From NCBI GenBank assembly GCA_020636135.1, contig JACJYK010000001.1, positions 3,768,501 to 3,832,500 on the forward strand: a DNA stretch of 64,000 nt, written 5' to 3'. This DNA comes from Lewinellaceae bacterium (lineage in GTDB: Bacteria; Bacteroidota; Bacteroidia; Chitinophagales; Saprospiraceae). This document shows, piece by piece, positions 9,402 through 17,513 of the stretch; the stretch's first letter is position 1, and the number at the start of each line of letters is the position of its first letter. The notes under the pieces are model-generated. The model saw only the letters and a program-made list of their open reading frames with translations, searched no databases and was not told where the DNA came from. Made by a program: the position numbers and the translations under genes.

Positions 9402-10577
9402 TTACCTAAACAACATCGGAGCAAACTCCGAAAGATAGATCCTCCAGTTGGTCCAGGTGTGACCACCGGTGCTTTCCCGGTAGGTATAGGGAAATCCGGC
9501 TTCATCCAGTGCTTTACGCATGGTCACGACGCTTTCATAGAGGAAGTCATCTTTACCGACAGCTATCCAGTAAACCTTGGGATGTGCTGTTTTCAGGGCG
9601 GCAATCTGGTTCGCGCGCTGGCTGTCATCGGTCTTGATCCCAAACCGGCTGAGGTCGGCAAATCCCATGCTCATGACTCCGATGTAGTCGAACAATTCCG
9701 GATGCGTGAAAGTGGTGTTTTGCGTCTGAAGGCCACCCATGCTCAGTCCCGTCAGGGCACGGTTTGACTTTCCGGCTTTAACCCGGTAATGAGACTCGAT
9801 GTAGGGGATGACATCTTTTACCAGGCTTTCCTCAAATTTCATATTGGCCATCCCTACACCACCCTGAGATGGATTGGGCAATACCGGGCTGTCGGTAAAA
9901 GCAGCGGCCTGATCGGGGTTACCATTGGTCATCACCACGATCATCGGTTTGGCTTTGCCGGCATTGATCAGGTTATCCATAATGGTCGGAGCTGCACCCA
10001 GCGAGGTCCAGGCATCTTCATCCCCACCACCACCATGGAGCAGGTACAATACGGGGTAGCTCTCTTTTGAATCTTCATATCCCGGTGGTGTATATACATA
10101 CATACGACGGGTCAGGTCCAGGGTTGGTGAAGCATACCACACCTTACTCAGAGTACCTTTTGGCCCGGTCTTCGGTTCATAAAGCTCCGCACCGGCGCCC
10201 CGAACAAAAAGGATGGATTCCACCCGGAAGGCTCCATCCCGCCAGATGTTCTTGTTGGAAGGATCGAGAGTATTGACACCATCCACCAGGAAGCTATAAC
10301 CGTAAAGCTCCGGGGCCAGCGGACCAACGGTTACGGTCCACAATCCGGTATCACCCTTCATCATCGGCTCGGATTGCATAAAAGGCATCCAGTTGCCGGT
10401 GAGGCGGACTTCATCCGCTTTGGGTGCCAGGATGCGGAAAGTGACTTTGTTGTCCTGACCGATTTCCGGGGAAATGATGGGGTTACGCTGAAATTGTGCA
10501 AAGACAAAACCTACGGTTAACGTGAAGGCCAACAGCAGCGTCACCCGCAGGGCTGAAGTATTTCGAACGAGTTTCAT
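9402..10577 (-). CDS. exported CE1-type esterase with N-terminal CBM48-like domain
   Basis: A 391-residue secreted esterase with a classic signal peptide (VTLLLAFTLTVGFVFAQ). Residues about 40-120 form an isoamylase/CBM48-like Ig domain (VTFRILAPKADEVRLTGNW). The rest is an esterase D / feruloyl-esterase alpha/beta hydrolase with YPVLYLLHGGGGDEDAW, the nucleophile elbow GLSMGGLQT, and the C-terminal histidine in TGGHTWTNWR. Such enzymes deacylate substituted polysaccharides, which fits the co-oriented rhamnosidase 20 bases downstream. The exact acyl group is not predictable. Confidence 0.88.
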   Translation of the reverse strand: MKLVRNTSALRVTLLLAFTLTVGFVFAQFQRNPIISPEIGQDNKVTFRILAPKADEVRLTGNWMPFMQSEPMMKGDTGLWTVTVGPLAPELYGYSFLVDGVNTLDPSNKNIWRDGAFRVESILFVRGAGAELYEPKTGPKGTLSKVWYASPTLDLTRRMYVYTPPGYEDSKESYPVLYLLHGGGGDEDAWTSLGAAPTIMDNLINAGKAKPMIVVMTNGNPDQAAAFTDSPVLPNPSQGGVGMANMKFEESLVKDVIPYIESHYRVKAGKSNRALTGLSMGGLQTQNTTFTHPELFDYIGVMSMGFADLSRFGIKTDDSQRANQIAALKTAHPKVYWIAVGKDDFLYESVVTMRKALDEAGFPYTYRESTGGHTWTNWRIYLSEFAPMLFR

Positions 10578-11041
10578 TTTTACTTTTTTTGATTATTCAA
10601 TGGAAAAAAGACGATGTAATCGGCTTTCCAATTTACCCGACAAGTCGGTGTATTCAGGTTAGCCTGACTTCGTCAGATAAATGTATCCAATTTATTGTAA
10701 CAATTAGAGACAATGGGTTAAGAATTCCTCATTCTATGAAAAGGAACGGTGGCAAAATGGCTCAACTGATGCCCGGGATTTTATGCCAACCAGAAAGCCA
10801 TTTCAATCTTTGTGCAATCATAGCTGTTACAAGCATTTTCTTTTGCCGGCTGTAAAATGAATTGCAACCATACGATCAGCTAGCCCTGCATGCGGTAATT
10901 TGCAAGCGTGGCAAGATTGGTGCGTATGAAGGTCAGGCTGGTTATCAGAAGTATATGAAAAACAGGATATGTGTTCATAAAGCACACCCGGCAATTCTTC
11001 CAATAGGACTTGTTACTTTTCGAGCGTAATCAAATGATCCT
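10578..11041. other. intergenic region with small palindromes
   Basis: Region upstream of the esterase gene. It contains a short dyad (CCGAC-AA-GTCGG at 10637-10648) and two small hairpins near 10654-10676 (TCAGG/CCTGA and CTGAC/GTCAG), possibly operator sites for the leftward operon. An 88-codon frame at 10589-10855 is not protein-like. No RNA gene is evident. Confidence 0.4.
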
Positions 11042-11194
11042 ATGCTGTTCACCCAAGTACTTCATTCAGTTTTTGCTTCCACCCTGGAATCCTACGAAAT
11101 TCCAAAAAATGTACGAAGCCAGATACTCAACGTGTCAGGAATTTTGAATCCAGGACCTGAACTTCAGGTTGATATATTGATAATACGGCAATAA
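11042..11194 (+). pseudogene. possible remnant ORF, 50 codons, unrecognised
   Basis: A short frame beginning MLFTQVLHSVFASTLE and ending LQVDILIIRQ. The composition is protein-like (alternating hydrophobic pattern), but it is too short to identify. It is followed 1 base later by another short frame. Together they suggest a degraded gene between the esterase and accA, but chance cannot be excluded. Confidence 0.25.
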
Positions 11195-11195
11195 A

Positions 11196-11371
11196 ATGAT
11201 TTACACAGACCTGAATGTACAATTCAACCAATTTCGAAAAGCGCAGGGAAATGCCCATTTGGTAACTGTTCCAGAAGAATCAGTACGCAAAGAAATTCAA
11301 AAATGACTCAAATTTGAACTTGACGCCACTGCAAATTCTTACCTTTACCCGGACAACCAATTTGGAGAATG
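11196..11371 (+). pseudogene. possible remnant ORF with in-frame stop upstream of accA
   Basis: The frame begins MIYTDLNVQFNQFRKAQGN, reaches a TGA at 11304-11306 after 36 codons, then continues in the same frame for 24 protein-like codons (LKFELDATANSYLYPDNQ...) before ending near 11381, overlapping the accA start. The interruption by a single stop within a continuous frame is the sign of a possible pseudogene. Not recognised. Confidence 0.25.
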
Positions 11372-12364
11372 GTATTTCTAGATTTTGAAAAGCCCCTGGA
11401 AAGCCTCTACGAACAACTTGACAAGATCAAGCAGGTCGCAGAGCAAGGTGATGTGGATGTTTCTGCAACCATCCAGGAGATAGAGAACAAGATCAAGGCA
11501 AAGAAAAAGGAAATCTACACCAATCTGACCGGTTGGCAGCGGGTGCAATTATCCAGGCATCCGGAACGGCCCTATACCCTCTATTACATCAGCCAGATCT
11601 GCAAAAAATTCATTGAGCTCCACGGTGACCGCAACATTGGCGACGACAAAGCTATAGTTGGCGGTTTGGCCAAGATCAATGGTGACACGTTAATGATCAT
11701 TGGCCATCAGAAGGGCATCAATACCAAGATGCGCCAGTATCGCAATTTCGGCATGGCCAATCCGGAAGGGTACCGCAAAGCGCTCCGGCTGATGAAAATG
11801 GCTGAAAAATTCGGCTTCCCGATCGTTTGTTTTATTGACACCCCCGGAGCTTATCCCGGCATCGAAGCTGAAGAGCGCGGCCAGGCTGAAGCGATCGCGC
11901 GCAATCTTTTTGAGATGGTGAAACTGCGGGTCCCGGTGATTTGCTACATCATCGGTGAGGGCGCATCCGGAGGAGCATTGGGTATCGGTGTTGGAGACCG
12001 GGTGTTCATGCTGGAGAACTCCTGGTATTCCGTCATTTCGCCGGAAAACTGTTCAACCATCCTCTGGCGGACCTGGGATTATAAGGAACAAGCAGCCGAA
12101 GCGCTCAAACTCACGGCCGATCACATGCTGGAATTCGGCCTGATCGATGACATCGTTAAAGAACCGCTGGGCGGTGCCCACACGGATCCCGAGACCATGG
12201 CGAAGGCCCTGAAAAAACACATCAAAAAAGAACTGACGGCCTTAAGCGAAATGACTCCGGAAGCGCGGATCACAGCCCGAATCGATAAATATGCCAATAT
12301 GGGCCATTTTGCCGTACGACCTCCTGAAGCGGAAATTGAGCCTACGGTTCAAGAAGAGTCCTGA
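11369..12364 (+). CDS. accA: acetyl-CoA carboxylase carboxyltransferase subunit alpha
   Basis: Alpha subunit of the carboxyltransferase half of acetyl-CoA carboxylase, which transfers carboxylate from biotin to acetyl-CoA to make malonyl-CoA for fatty-acid synthesis. It is 331 residues, the usual length for Bacteroidota. Hallmarks are the N-terminal LDFEKPLESLYEQL, ELHGDRNIGDDKAIVGGLA, GHQKGINTKM, FIDTPGAYPGIEAEERGQ, EGASGGALGIGVGD and the C-terminal EPLGGAHTDPETMA. The start MVFLDFEKP agrees with homologues. It heads a tight operon with a small conserved gene and dapA. Confidence 0.97.
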   Translation: MVFLDFEKPLESLYEQLDKIKQVAEQGDVDVSATIQEIENKIKAKKKEIYTNLTGWQRVQLSRHPERPYTLYYISQICKKFIELHGDRNIGDDKAIVGGLAKINGDTLMIIGHQKGINTKMRQYRNFGMANPEGYRKALRLMKMAEKFGFPIVCFIDTPGAYPGIEAEERGQAEAIARNLFEMVKLRVPVICYIIGEGASGGALGIGVGDRVFMLENSWYSVISPENCSTILWRTWDYKEQAAEALKLTADHMLEFGLIDDIVKEPLGGAHTDPETMAKALKKHIKKELTALSEMTPEARITARIDKYANMGHFAVRPPEAEIEPTVQEES

Positions 12365-12365
12365 T

Positions 12366-12908
12366 ATGATGCAATGGGTCCAGCACCTGCGGGAAAAGAT
12401 CTTCCTGAAGATCCTGCAAAATGTCCACAGACGTCCCGAAGACACCGCATACATGGATCCGAACATGCGGGTTACCAGTATCGGAATTCTCTTTGACGGC
12501 ACCTATCCGGAAGACCGGCAGGTACTGGATCAGCTGGTTCAGCAATTGCGGCAGTCCAACAACCAGGTTCTCGTACTGGGTTACATCGACAACTATTCCA
12601 TCGCCTCCACCTACCCTTTTAAGCACTTTTACAAAAAGCATGTGAATTGGCTGTATGTCCCAAAACATCCCGATATCAATCAATTTACCCGCATCCGCTG
12701 TGACATCTTACTGAACCTGGGCAGGCCGGACTTATTGCCCCTGCACTACATAGCCAAACAAGCGATGGCATCCTTCAAGGTAGGGCCACACTACCCGGGC
12801 ATTGAAATTTACGATGTCATGGTCCACGCACCCAATGAACATACCCTGGACGGCTTCATTGCCAATGTAAAACGATTGTTAAAAAACATACAATACCGGA
12901 ATGACTAG
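12366..12908 (+). CDS. conserved Bacteroidota protein (DUF6913-like), dapA neighbour
   Basis: A 180-residue soluble protein starting at an ATG one base after the accA stop; an upstream in-frame ATG at 12291 would overlap accA and is less likely. It contains TSIGILFDGTYPEDRQVLDQ, NNQVLVLGYIDN, DILLNLGRPDLLPLHYIAKQ and KVGPHYPGIEIYDVMV. I recognise it as the uncharacterised family usually found beside dapA in Bacteroidota (DUF6913 from memory). There is no catalytic motif I can name, and no signal peptide or membrane segment. It overlaps the dapA start by 8 bases, implying translational coupling. Confidence 0.7.
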   Translation: MMQWVQHLREKIFLKILQNVHRRPEDTAYMDPNMRVTSIGILFDGTYPEDRQVLDQLVQQLRQSNNQVLVLGYIDNYSIASTYPFKHFYKKHVNWLYVPKHPDINQFTRIRCDILLNLGRPDLLPLHYIAKQAMASFKVGPHYPGIEIYDVMVHAPNEHTLDGFIANVKRLLKNIQYRND

Positions 12909-13794
12909 TCAACCGACATTCTGGGGCACCGGAGTTGCCCTCGTCACCCCATTGCATCTGGATGGCACCATCGACTGGGAGCAACTGGCCCGGGTTATCG
13001 ACCACGTTCTATCAGGAGGTGTAGAGTACATCGTTTCACTGGGCACGACCGGAGAGGCTGTGACATTGACCACGCAGGAGTGCAAACAGATCGTGCGGTT
13101 TACCATCGGTGAAGTCAAAGGAAGAGTACCGGTGGTTGTCGGGCTTTTTGGAAGCAACTGGACGGCTAAGTTGGTGCAATATGTCCGTGATTTTGATTTT
13201 ACCGGCATCGACGGGATCCTTTCCAGTAGCCCGGCTTATACCAAACCTTCGCAGGAAGGCCTGTTTCAACACTACGCGGCCCTGGCAAAGGAGAGTCCGG
13301 TCCCCATCATTCTTTATAATGTCCCCGGACGAACCGGCATGAACATCGCCCCGGAGACCATGTTCCGACTGGCTAAAGCCCATGAAAACATCGTTGCGGT
13401 GAAAGAAGCTTCCGGTAATCTGGACCAGATCCAGAAATTAACGAAGCATGCCCCGGAAAACTTTACCATCCTTTCAGGGGATGATCCTTCTGTCCTTTCC
13501 CATATGGTTCACGGCGTAAAAGGCGCCATTTCGGTGATAGCCAATGCTTACCCACGTACCTTTTCCGATATGATCCGGCTCGGGCTACAGGGGAAATTTG
13601 CTGAAGCAGATGTATTGCACAAACAGATGCAGGACGTTCATCCGTGGCTTTATGTGGAGGGCAATCCGGTGGGAATCAAAGCCGCCATGCAACATCTGGG
13701 GTTCGGATCACGACAGGTCCGCCTGCCGCTGGTACCTATGTCAGAAGGCAACAGACAAAAGCTGATCGAAGCCATTCAGGCGAGTGGGTTATAG
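12901..13794 (+). CDS. dapA: 4-hydroxy-tetrahydrodipicolinate synthase
   Basis: Condenses pyruvate with aspartate semialdehyde at the first committed step of lysine and diaminopimelate synthesis. It is 297 residues, standard for DapA. The Schiff-base lysine is K168 (VAVKEASGNL), the catalytic tyrosine is Y139 (ILYNVPGRTG), and the SLGTTGEAVTL pyruvate-binding stretch is intact. It overlaps the preceding gene by 8 bases in an accA-hyp-dapA operon. A related N-acetylneuraminate lyase-type function is less likely given these motifs. Confidence 0.95.
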   Translation: MTSQPTFWGTGVALVTPLHLDGTIDWEQLARVIDHVLSGGVEYIVSLGTTGEAVTLTTQECKQIVRFTIGEVKGRVPVVVGLFGSNWTAKLVQYVRDFDFTGIDGILSSSPAYTKPSQEGLFQHYAALAKESPVPIILYNVPGRTGMNIAPETMFRLAKAHENIVAVKEASGNLDQIQKLTKHAPENFTILSGDDPSVLSHMVHGVKGAISVIANAYPRTFSDMIRLGLQGKFAEADVLHKQMQDVHPWLYVEGNPVGIKAAMQHLGFGSRQVRLPLVPMSEGNRQKLIEAIQASGL

Positions 13795-13815
13795 AGGACC
13801 CAATTTAGCCCAAAA

Positions 13816-13831
13816 CTATACCCAGGTACAG
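13816..13831. promoter_or_regulatory. dyad site copy 1, upstream of the sensor kinase gene
   Basis: CTATACCCAGGTACAG, an imperfect palindrome (12 of 16 positions symmetric) matching CTRTAC-N4-GYNYAG. It is one of four copies in the 13.8-18.3 kb locus, each upstream of a gene. A -7-like CAACTTG follows at 13862-13868, placing the dyad centre near -51. It is a candidate binding site for the locus response regulator (inference). Confidence 0.55.
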
Positions 13832-13949
13832 CATGGAATGTGCCCGGAAACCGGATCTTACCAACTTGTCATTGTGCCTAATCAATTTCTGGTAGCAGTT
13901 AAATCATCCTGATACAGTGAATCGTTATTCCTATCCTTTCCATTCAATA

Positions 13950-15860
13950 ATGAAAAGAGCCAAAAGTGGCTGGCTGCCGGGATGGATTCTTATTACACTC
14001 TTCGCCTTTCCATTACCTGCGCGATGTCAGGAAATGTCCCGCGACACGCTGATCTGGCATGCCAATGATTATTTCAACAAGAGTTTCAATCAGGCTCGTC
14101 GCAACTCTGATCTGGCCCAGATTTATGCCGATTCGTCAAAGATGCTTTATGAAGCAGCTGACGAACCGTATGGTGTGATGCGCTACGATTATCTGATGGG
14201 TGTGATTGAACGTTTCAGAGGCAATTTCCCAAAGGCCAAAGAACATTTGAATGAATTTCTGGTGGCTGCCATTGATAAAAAGGATACGCTAAAGATGGCT
14301 GACACTCATTTCCAGCTGGGTACGATACTCCAGAATCAGGGACTGCTCGATGAAGCCATCGAACACGGGTATGCATCCATACGACTCTATGAAGCAGCCG
14401 GTTATCCACAGTATACAGCTGATAGCTACACCAACCTGGGTATCATTTATCGAAAACTGAAACAATATGATTCTGCCGAACAGCAATATCGCCGTGCCCT
14501 GGAAATAGATGAAGAATTAAATGACCTTGATGGTCAGGCCGGCAACAATGCCAATTTGGGTAACCTTTTCGCCGAGCAGAGCCGCTATGAAGAAGCCATC
14601 CAGTGCTACCGGAGGGCCATGCGTTTCGACTCCTTAAACCAATCGCTGTGGGGATTGGCATATGACCACGAGGATATCGGCAACATGTACAACCATCAGG
14701 GTCATTTCCGGGAAGGGCTTAACCAGCATTTTCGGGCGCTGGGTATCCGGCGGAAGCTGCCCCACAAAAGAGAGATCGCGTTCAGCTACCAAAATATTGG
14801 CAACACTTATTTTGAATTGCTACAATATGACCGCGCCATCATCTACCTGGATTCGGCAGCTGCGATAGGACGCGACATTCAAGCATTGGAGTTACTAAGT
14901 GAAACAGCCCTGGTCAAATCGAAGATCTATGCCCAATCGGGAAACTACCGCCTGGCTTATGCATTCAACCAGGAATATACCAGCCTCCACGACACCCTCA
15001 TCAATCAGGGTGTTACCGACAAAATAAACACCCTCAATGCCCAATTTGAGACCGAAATAAAAGAGAATCAGATTGCCCTGTTAAACAGTGAAAACGAATT
15101 AAAATCATCTCAATTAACTGCCAAAAAAAGACAATTAGCCGGTCTTATGATTGCGCTAGCCTTATTTGCCTTCCTAACGGCACTGGTTTACCGGCTGTAC
15201 AGCAGAACAGAGTCGCAGAAAAAACTCATTTCCAAAAACCTGGATGAGAAGGAGATCCTCCTGCGGGAAATTCACCATCGCGTAAAAAACAATCTGCAAT
15301 TCATATCTTCTCTGCTAAACCTCCAGACAGAACACATTGATGATGAAAAAGCTCTGAGTGCATTGCAGGAGGGCCAGGACCGCGTACAATCCATGGCACT
15401 CATCCATCAGAATCTTTACCAGGAGGACAACCTGACCGGTGTCAAAGTAAAAGACTATTTCATCAAACTCATCCGCAACCTTTTTGATTCGTACAACATT
15501 CGCAAGAATCAAATTGAATTAGAATTGGAGGTAGAAGACCTGAATCTTGACGTAGACACTGTCATTCCTATCGGGTTAATCATCAATGAACTGGTTAGCA
15601 ATAGTCTGAAATATGCATTCCCGGGTAAACGACAGGGCAACATCCTGGTTAGACTTGAGGAAAGGGACGACCGACTGGAATTGAAGGTTCGTGACAATGG
15701 CAAGGGCATCAGTTCCCAGGAAATGGAACAACTGGGCAGCTCATTTGGGTATCGTCTAATCAAGGTATTCCAAAATCAATTAAATGCCGAATTGACGGTT
15801 AAAGACCAGGAAGGAATGCTGGTCGAGATAAAAATCCGGAAATACCAGAAAACCAATTAA
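13950..15860 (+). CDS. TPR-containing sensor histidine kinase (HisKA_2 type)
   Basis: A 636-residue membrane sensor kinase. It has an N-terminal signal (WILITLFAFPLPARCQ), about six tetratricopeptide repeats predicted in the periplasm (residues about 60-350; for example SYTNLGIIYRKLKQYDSAEQ), one transmembrane segment (LAGLMIALALFAFLTALVY), then a HisKA_2 dimerisation domain with the phospho-acceptor box EIHHRVKNNLQ (first His about residue 442) and a HATPase_c domain with NELVSNSLKYAFPG and DNGKGI. I chose the ATG at 13950 over the GTG at 13917 because it gives a normal signal peptide. The likely partner is the response regulator at 18579, four genes downstream. A dyad site lies upstream. 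Confidence 0.9.
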   Translation: MKRAKSGWLPGWILITLFAFPLPARCQEMSRDTLIWHANDYFNKSFNQARRNSDLAQIYADSSKMLYEAADEPYGVMRYDYLMGVIERFRGNFPKAKEHLNEFLVAAIDKKDTLKMADTHFQLGTILQNQGLLDEAIEHGYASIRLYEAAGYPQYTADSYTNLGIIYRKLKQYDSAEQQYRRALEIDEELNDLDGQAGNNANLGNLFAEQSRYEEAIQCYRRAMRFDSLNQSLWGLAYDHEDIGNMYNHQGHFREGLNQHFRALGIRRKLPHKREIAFSYQNIGNTYFELLQYDRAIIYLDSAAAIGRDIQALELLSETALVKSKIYAQSGNYRLAYAFNQEYTSLHDTLINQGVTDKINTLNAQFETEIKENQIALLNSENELKSSQLTAKKRQLAGLMIALALFAFLTALVYRLYSRTESQKKLISKNLDEKEILLREIHHRVKNNLQFISSLLNLQTEHIDDEKALSALQEGQDRVQSMALIHQNLYQEDNLTGVKVKDYFIKLIRNLFDSYNIRKNQIELELEVEDLNLDVDTVIPIGLIINELVSNSLKYAFPGKRQGNILVRLEERDDRLELKVRDNGKGISSQEMEQLGSSFGYRLIKVFQNQLNAELTVKDQEGMLVEIKIRKYQKTN

Positions 15861-15885
15861 CCTGGAAGCCACCCTACCCCGAATA

Positions 15886-15901
15886 CTATACCTAAGTCTA
15901 G
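15886..15901. promoter_or_regulatory. dyad site copy 2, upstream of exported protein A
   Basis: CTATACCTAAGTCTAG, the most symmetric copy together with copy 1 (12 of 16 positions). A -7-like element TAACTTG lies 22 bases downstream (15924-15930), placing the dyad centre near -43 relative to the predicted transcription start, a typical activator position. The predicted leader to the ATG at 15961 is about 24 nucleotides. Confidence 0.6.
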
Positions 15902-15960
15902 CACCCGCCCTTCTGACTCCAATTAACTTGCAGTCATTCGAGAAACTTAATCCAAAAAGG

Positions 15961-16512
15961 ATGTCGAAAAAATTAATTCTCCGGCAGGGATACACCCTAC
16001 TATTCATTGGCATGTTATTCGTTTCCAACGGATTTTCCCCCTATGGATCGCCCACCTCACCAATGGTTTCAAAGGTCACCTTTCACGTGTTCTCGCAAAA
16101 AGTATATTATCAGTCCAACGCCAAGTTCGTGCTAAAACTCGCGGCCAATATAAAGACCAGTGGCACCGATGGCACCAGTACAACGGAAAGTGTAGAGGCT
16201 GTTCCCAATCCGGATATTCCACAGCCAACCGAAAGCAAAATCAATGAAGAGACCAAAAAAAATTTCTTCCAAAAATTAGTCGCCCTTTTCAAAAAAAAGG
16301 ACAAAGGCGTCTTAGCCGATCCGAATGGCAATGGGGATTACAACCCCGGTGGAATATTTCCTATCACCATTATACTTACCCCCGGCGATCAGGGTCTCCC
16401 TCCAAGAAGTTTAAAAACCAGGACTTACAACTATGAAAATGTCCAGGAATTTGACAATCGGTTTTTACTGGAAGTAGAGGCTTATTTAAAAACTACTTAT
16501 CCAATTGATTAA
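15961..16512 (+). CDS. exported protein A of unknown function, shared GVxADPNG motif
   Basis: A 183-residue protein with a signal peptide (LRQGYTLLFIGMLFVSNGF). The ATG at 15961 is preferred to 15928, which would place a long charged stretch before the signal. The N-terminal part is beta-rich (KVTFHVFSQKVYYQ), followed by a low-complexity Ser/Thr/Pro linker, an amphipathic basic helix (FFQKLVALFKKKDKG), the motif GVLADPNGNGD, and a C-terminal domain (FPITIILTPGD, TYNYENVQEFDNRFLLEVEAY). It is a clear paralogue of the next gene over the C-terminal 70 residues. I do not recognise the family. The dyad upstream and the kinase/regulator neighbours suggest regulated export. Confidence 0.75.
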   Translation: MSKKLILRQGYTLLFIGMLFVSNGFSPYGSPTSPMVSKVTFHVFSQKVYYQSNAKFVLKLAANIKTSGTDGTSTTESVEAVPNPDIPQPTESKINEETKKNFFQKLVALFKKKDKGVLADPNGNGDYNPGGIFPITIILTPGDQGLPPRSLKTRTYNYENVQEFDNRFLLEVEAYLKTTYPID

Positions 16513-16574
16513 TTCCTGAGTAATTGATAAATATCCATGACATTTTCTGCGTAGCAGGTCCCAAATAATAAGAA

Positions 16575-16590
16575 CTATACTTGAGTCCAG
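16575..16590. promoter_or_regulatory. dyad site copy 3, upstream of exported protein B
   Basis: CTATACTTGAGTCCAG, matching CTRTAC-N4-GYNYAG with 10 of 16 positions symmetric. A -7-like TAATTTG lies 23 bases downstream (16614-16620), nearly the same geometry as copy 2 (dyad centre near -44). The predicted leader to the ATG at 16656 is about 29 nucleotides. Confidence 0.6.
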
Positions 16591-16655
16591 CGGACCATCC
16601 ACAACGACCTCTTTAATTTGTATTCATAAATTTTACAATTAATAATCAAACGATC

Positions 16656-17219
16656 ATGAAATTTAATTCAAATCAATGGTTTAAGGCAGTAGCGATGATC
16701 GCTCTCCTTGTCCAGACAGTCATTCTTTCCGGACAAACAAAGCCTTCAAATTTCACAGATGCACCAACCATTAATTTTGAAGGGACCATCACCTTTAACA
16801 GGCCCATCAATAAGTATTCCATTACACTTGAATACAATTTTAATATACGATGCAGTGCGAGTGAAGGGATTACAGAAGGTCCCTCTTTTTCAGATTTTAT
16901 TTCCTCATCAAATGCCGGTACTCTGGAATCAAACGAGGAAAGCGCCGTGAGCAGTGCCGCAAAATCCATATATAATGCCATTAAAAAAGCATTTTCACGC
17001 AAACCGGTTTGTGGCGTCAAAGCCGACCCAAATGGCAATGGAGACTCAAAAGACTGGGGAGATATCAGCACCATTCCAATTATCATTACCATCACGCCCA
17101 GAGCTACCGGCATCTCACTAAGTAATACTAAAACCAAAGTGTTCAGCTATAAAAATATCGACCAATTCAACACTCAATTCTTATTGGAAGTTGAAGGATT
17201 TATGAGTCAGGCATTATAA
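16656..17219 (+). CDS. exported protein B of unknown function, paralogue of A
   Basis: A 187-residue protein with a signal peptide (WFKAVAMIALLVQTVILSGQ). Its layout repeats that of protein A: a beta-rich N-terminal part (INKYSITLEYNFNIR), a Ser/Glu-rich linker, an amphipathic basic helix (AKSIYNAIKKAFSRK), the motif GVKADPNGNGD, then IPIIITITPRATG and FSYKNIDQFNTQFLLEVEGF. The spacing between the motif and the FLLEVE segment is close to that in A, supporting common ancestry. No catalytic residues are recognisable. It is preceded by dyad copy 3. Confidence 0.75.
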   Translation: MKFNSNQWFKAVAMIALLVQTVILSGQTKPSNFTDAPTINFEGTITFNRPINKYSITLEYNFNIRCSASEGITEGPSFSDFISSSNAGTLESNEESAVSSAAKSIYNAIKKAFSRKPVCGVKADPNGNGDSKDWGDISTIPIIITITPRATGISLSNTKTKVFSYKNIDQFNTQFLLEVEGFMSQAL

Positions 17220-17282
17220 TCTCAGGAATTCCATAAAGCATCCTGAAACCAACACTTATGCCAATGGCAAGGACGATCACTT

Positions 17283-17298
17283 CTGTACCTGAGCACAG
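17283..17298. promoter_or_regulatory. dyad site copy 4, upstream of exported protein C
   Basis: CTGTACCTGAGCACAG, matching CTRTAC-N4-GYNYAG with 10 of 16 symmetric positions. It lies 215 bases before the ATG of the third exported protein, further than the other copies, and no clear -7 element follows at the expected distance. It is therefore the weakest member. Confidence 0.45.
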
Positions 17299-17390
17299 GT
17301 CAAGCCATCCGAAAAAGCCATTTATTTACAACACCATTAATAACATAAAATGCAAAACCACGAATTATGAAATTAATTAAAAGCCTGGAA

Positions 17391-17412
17391 TCCGGTTAAT
17401 ATCAAAACCGGA
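17391..17412. repeat. 7-bp inverted repeat
   Basis: TCCGGTT and AACCGGA separated by 8 bases, about 100 bases upstream of exported protein C. There is no T-run, so it is more likely an operator or mRNA leader hairpin than a terminator. Confidence 0.4.
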
Positions 17413-17513
17413 TCATACACTCAAAAATCGCACTAAAAGCGCATTAAAGATCAACATTCAAAAAACAGAATATTCAGACTGTCAATTTCTATCATCAACT
17501 AAAATCATCAGCC

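Noticed and set aside
10589..10855. 88-codon frame upstream of the esterase
   Set aside because: Irregular composition, no recognisable domain, and overlaps likely promoter DNA.
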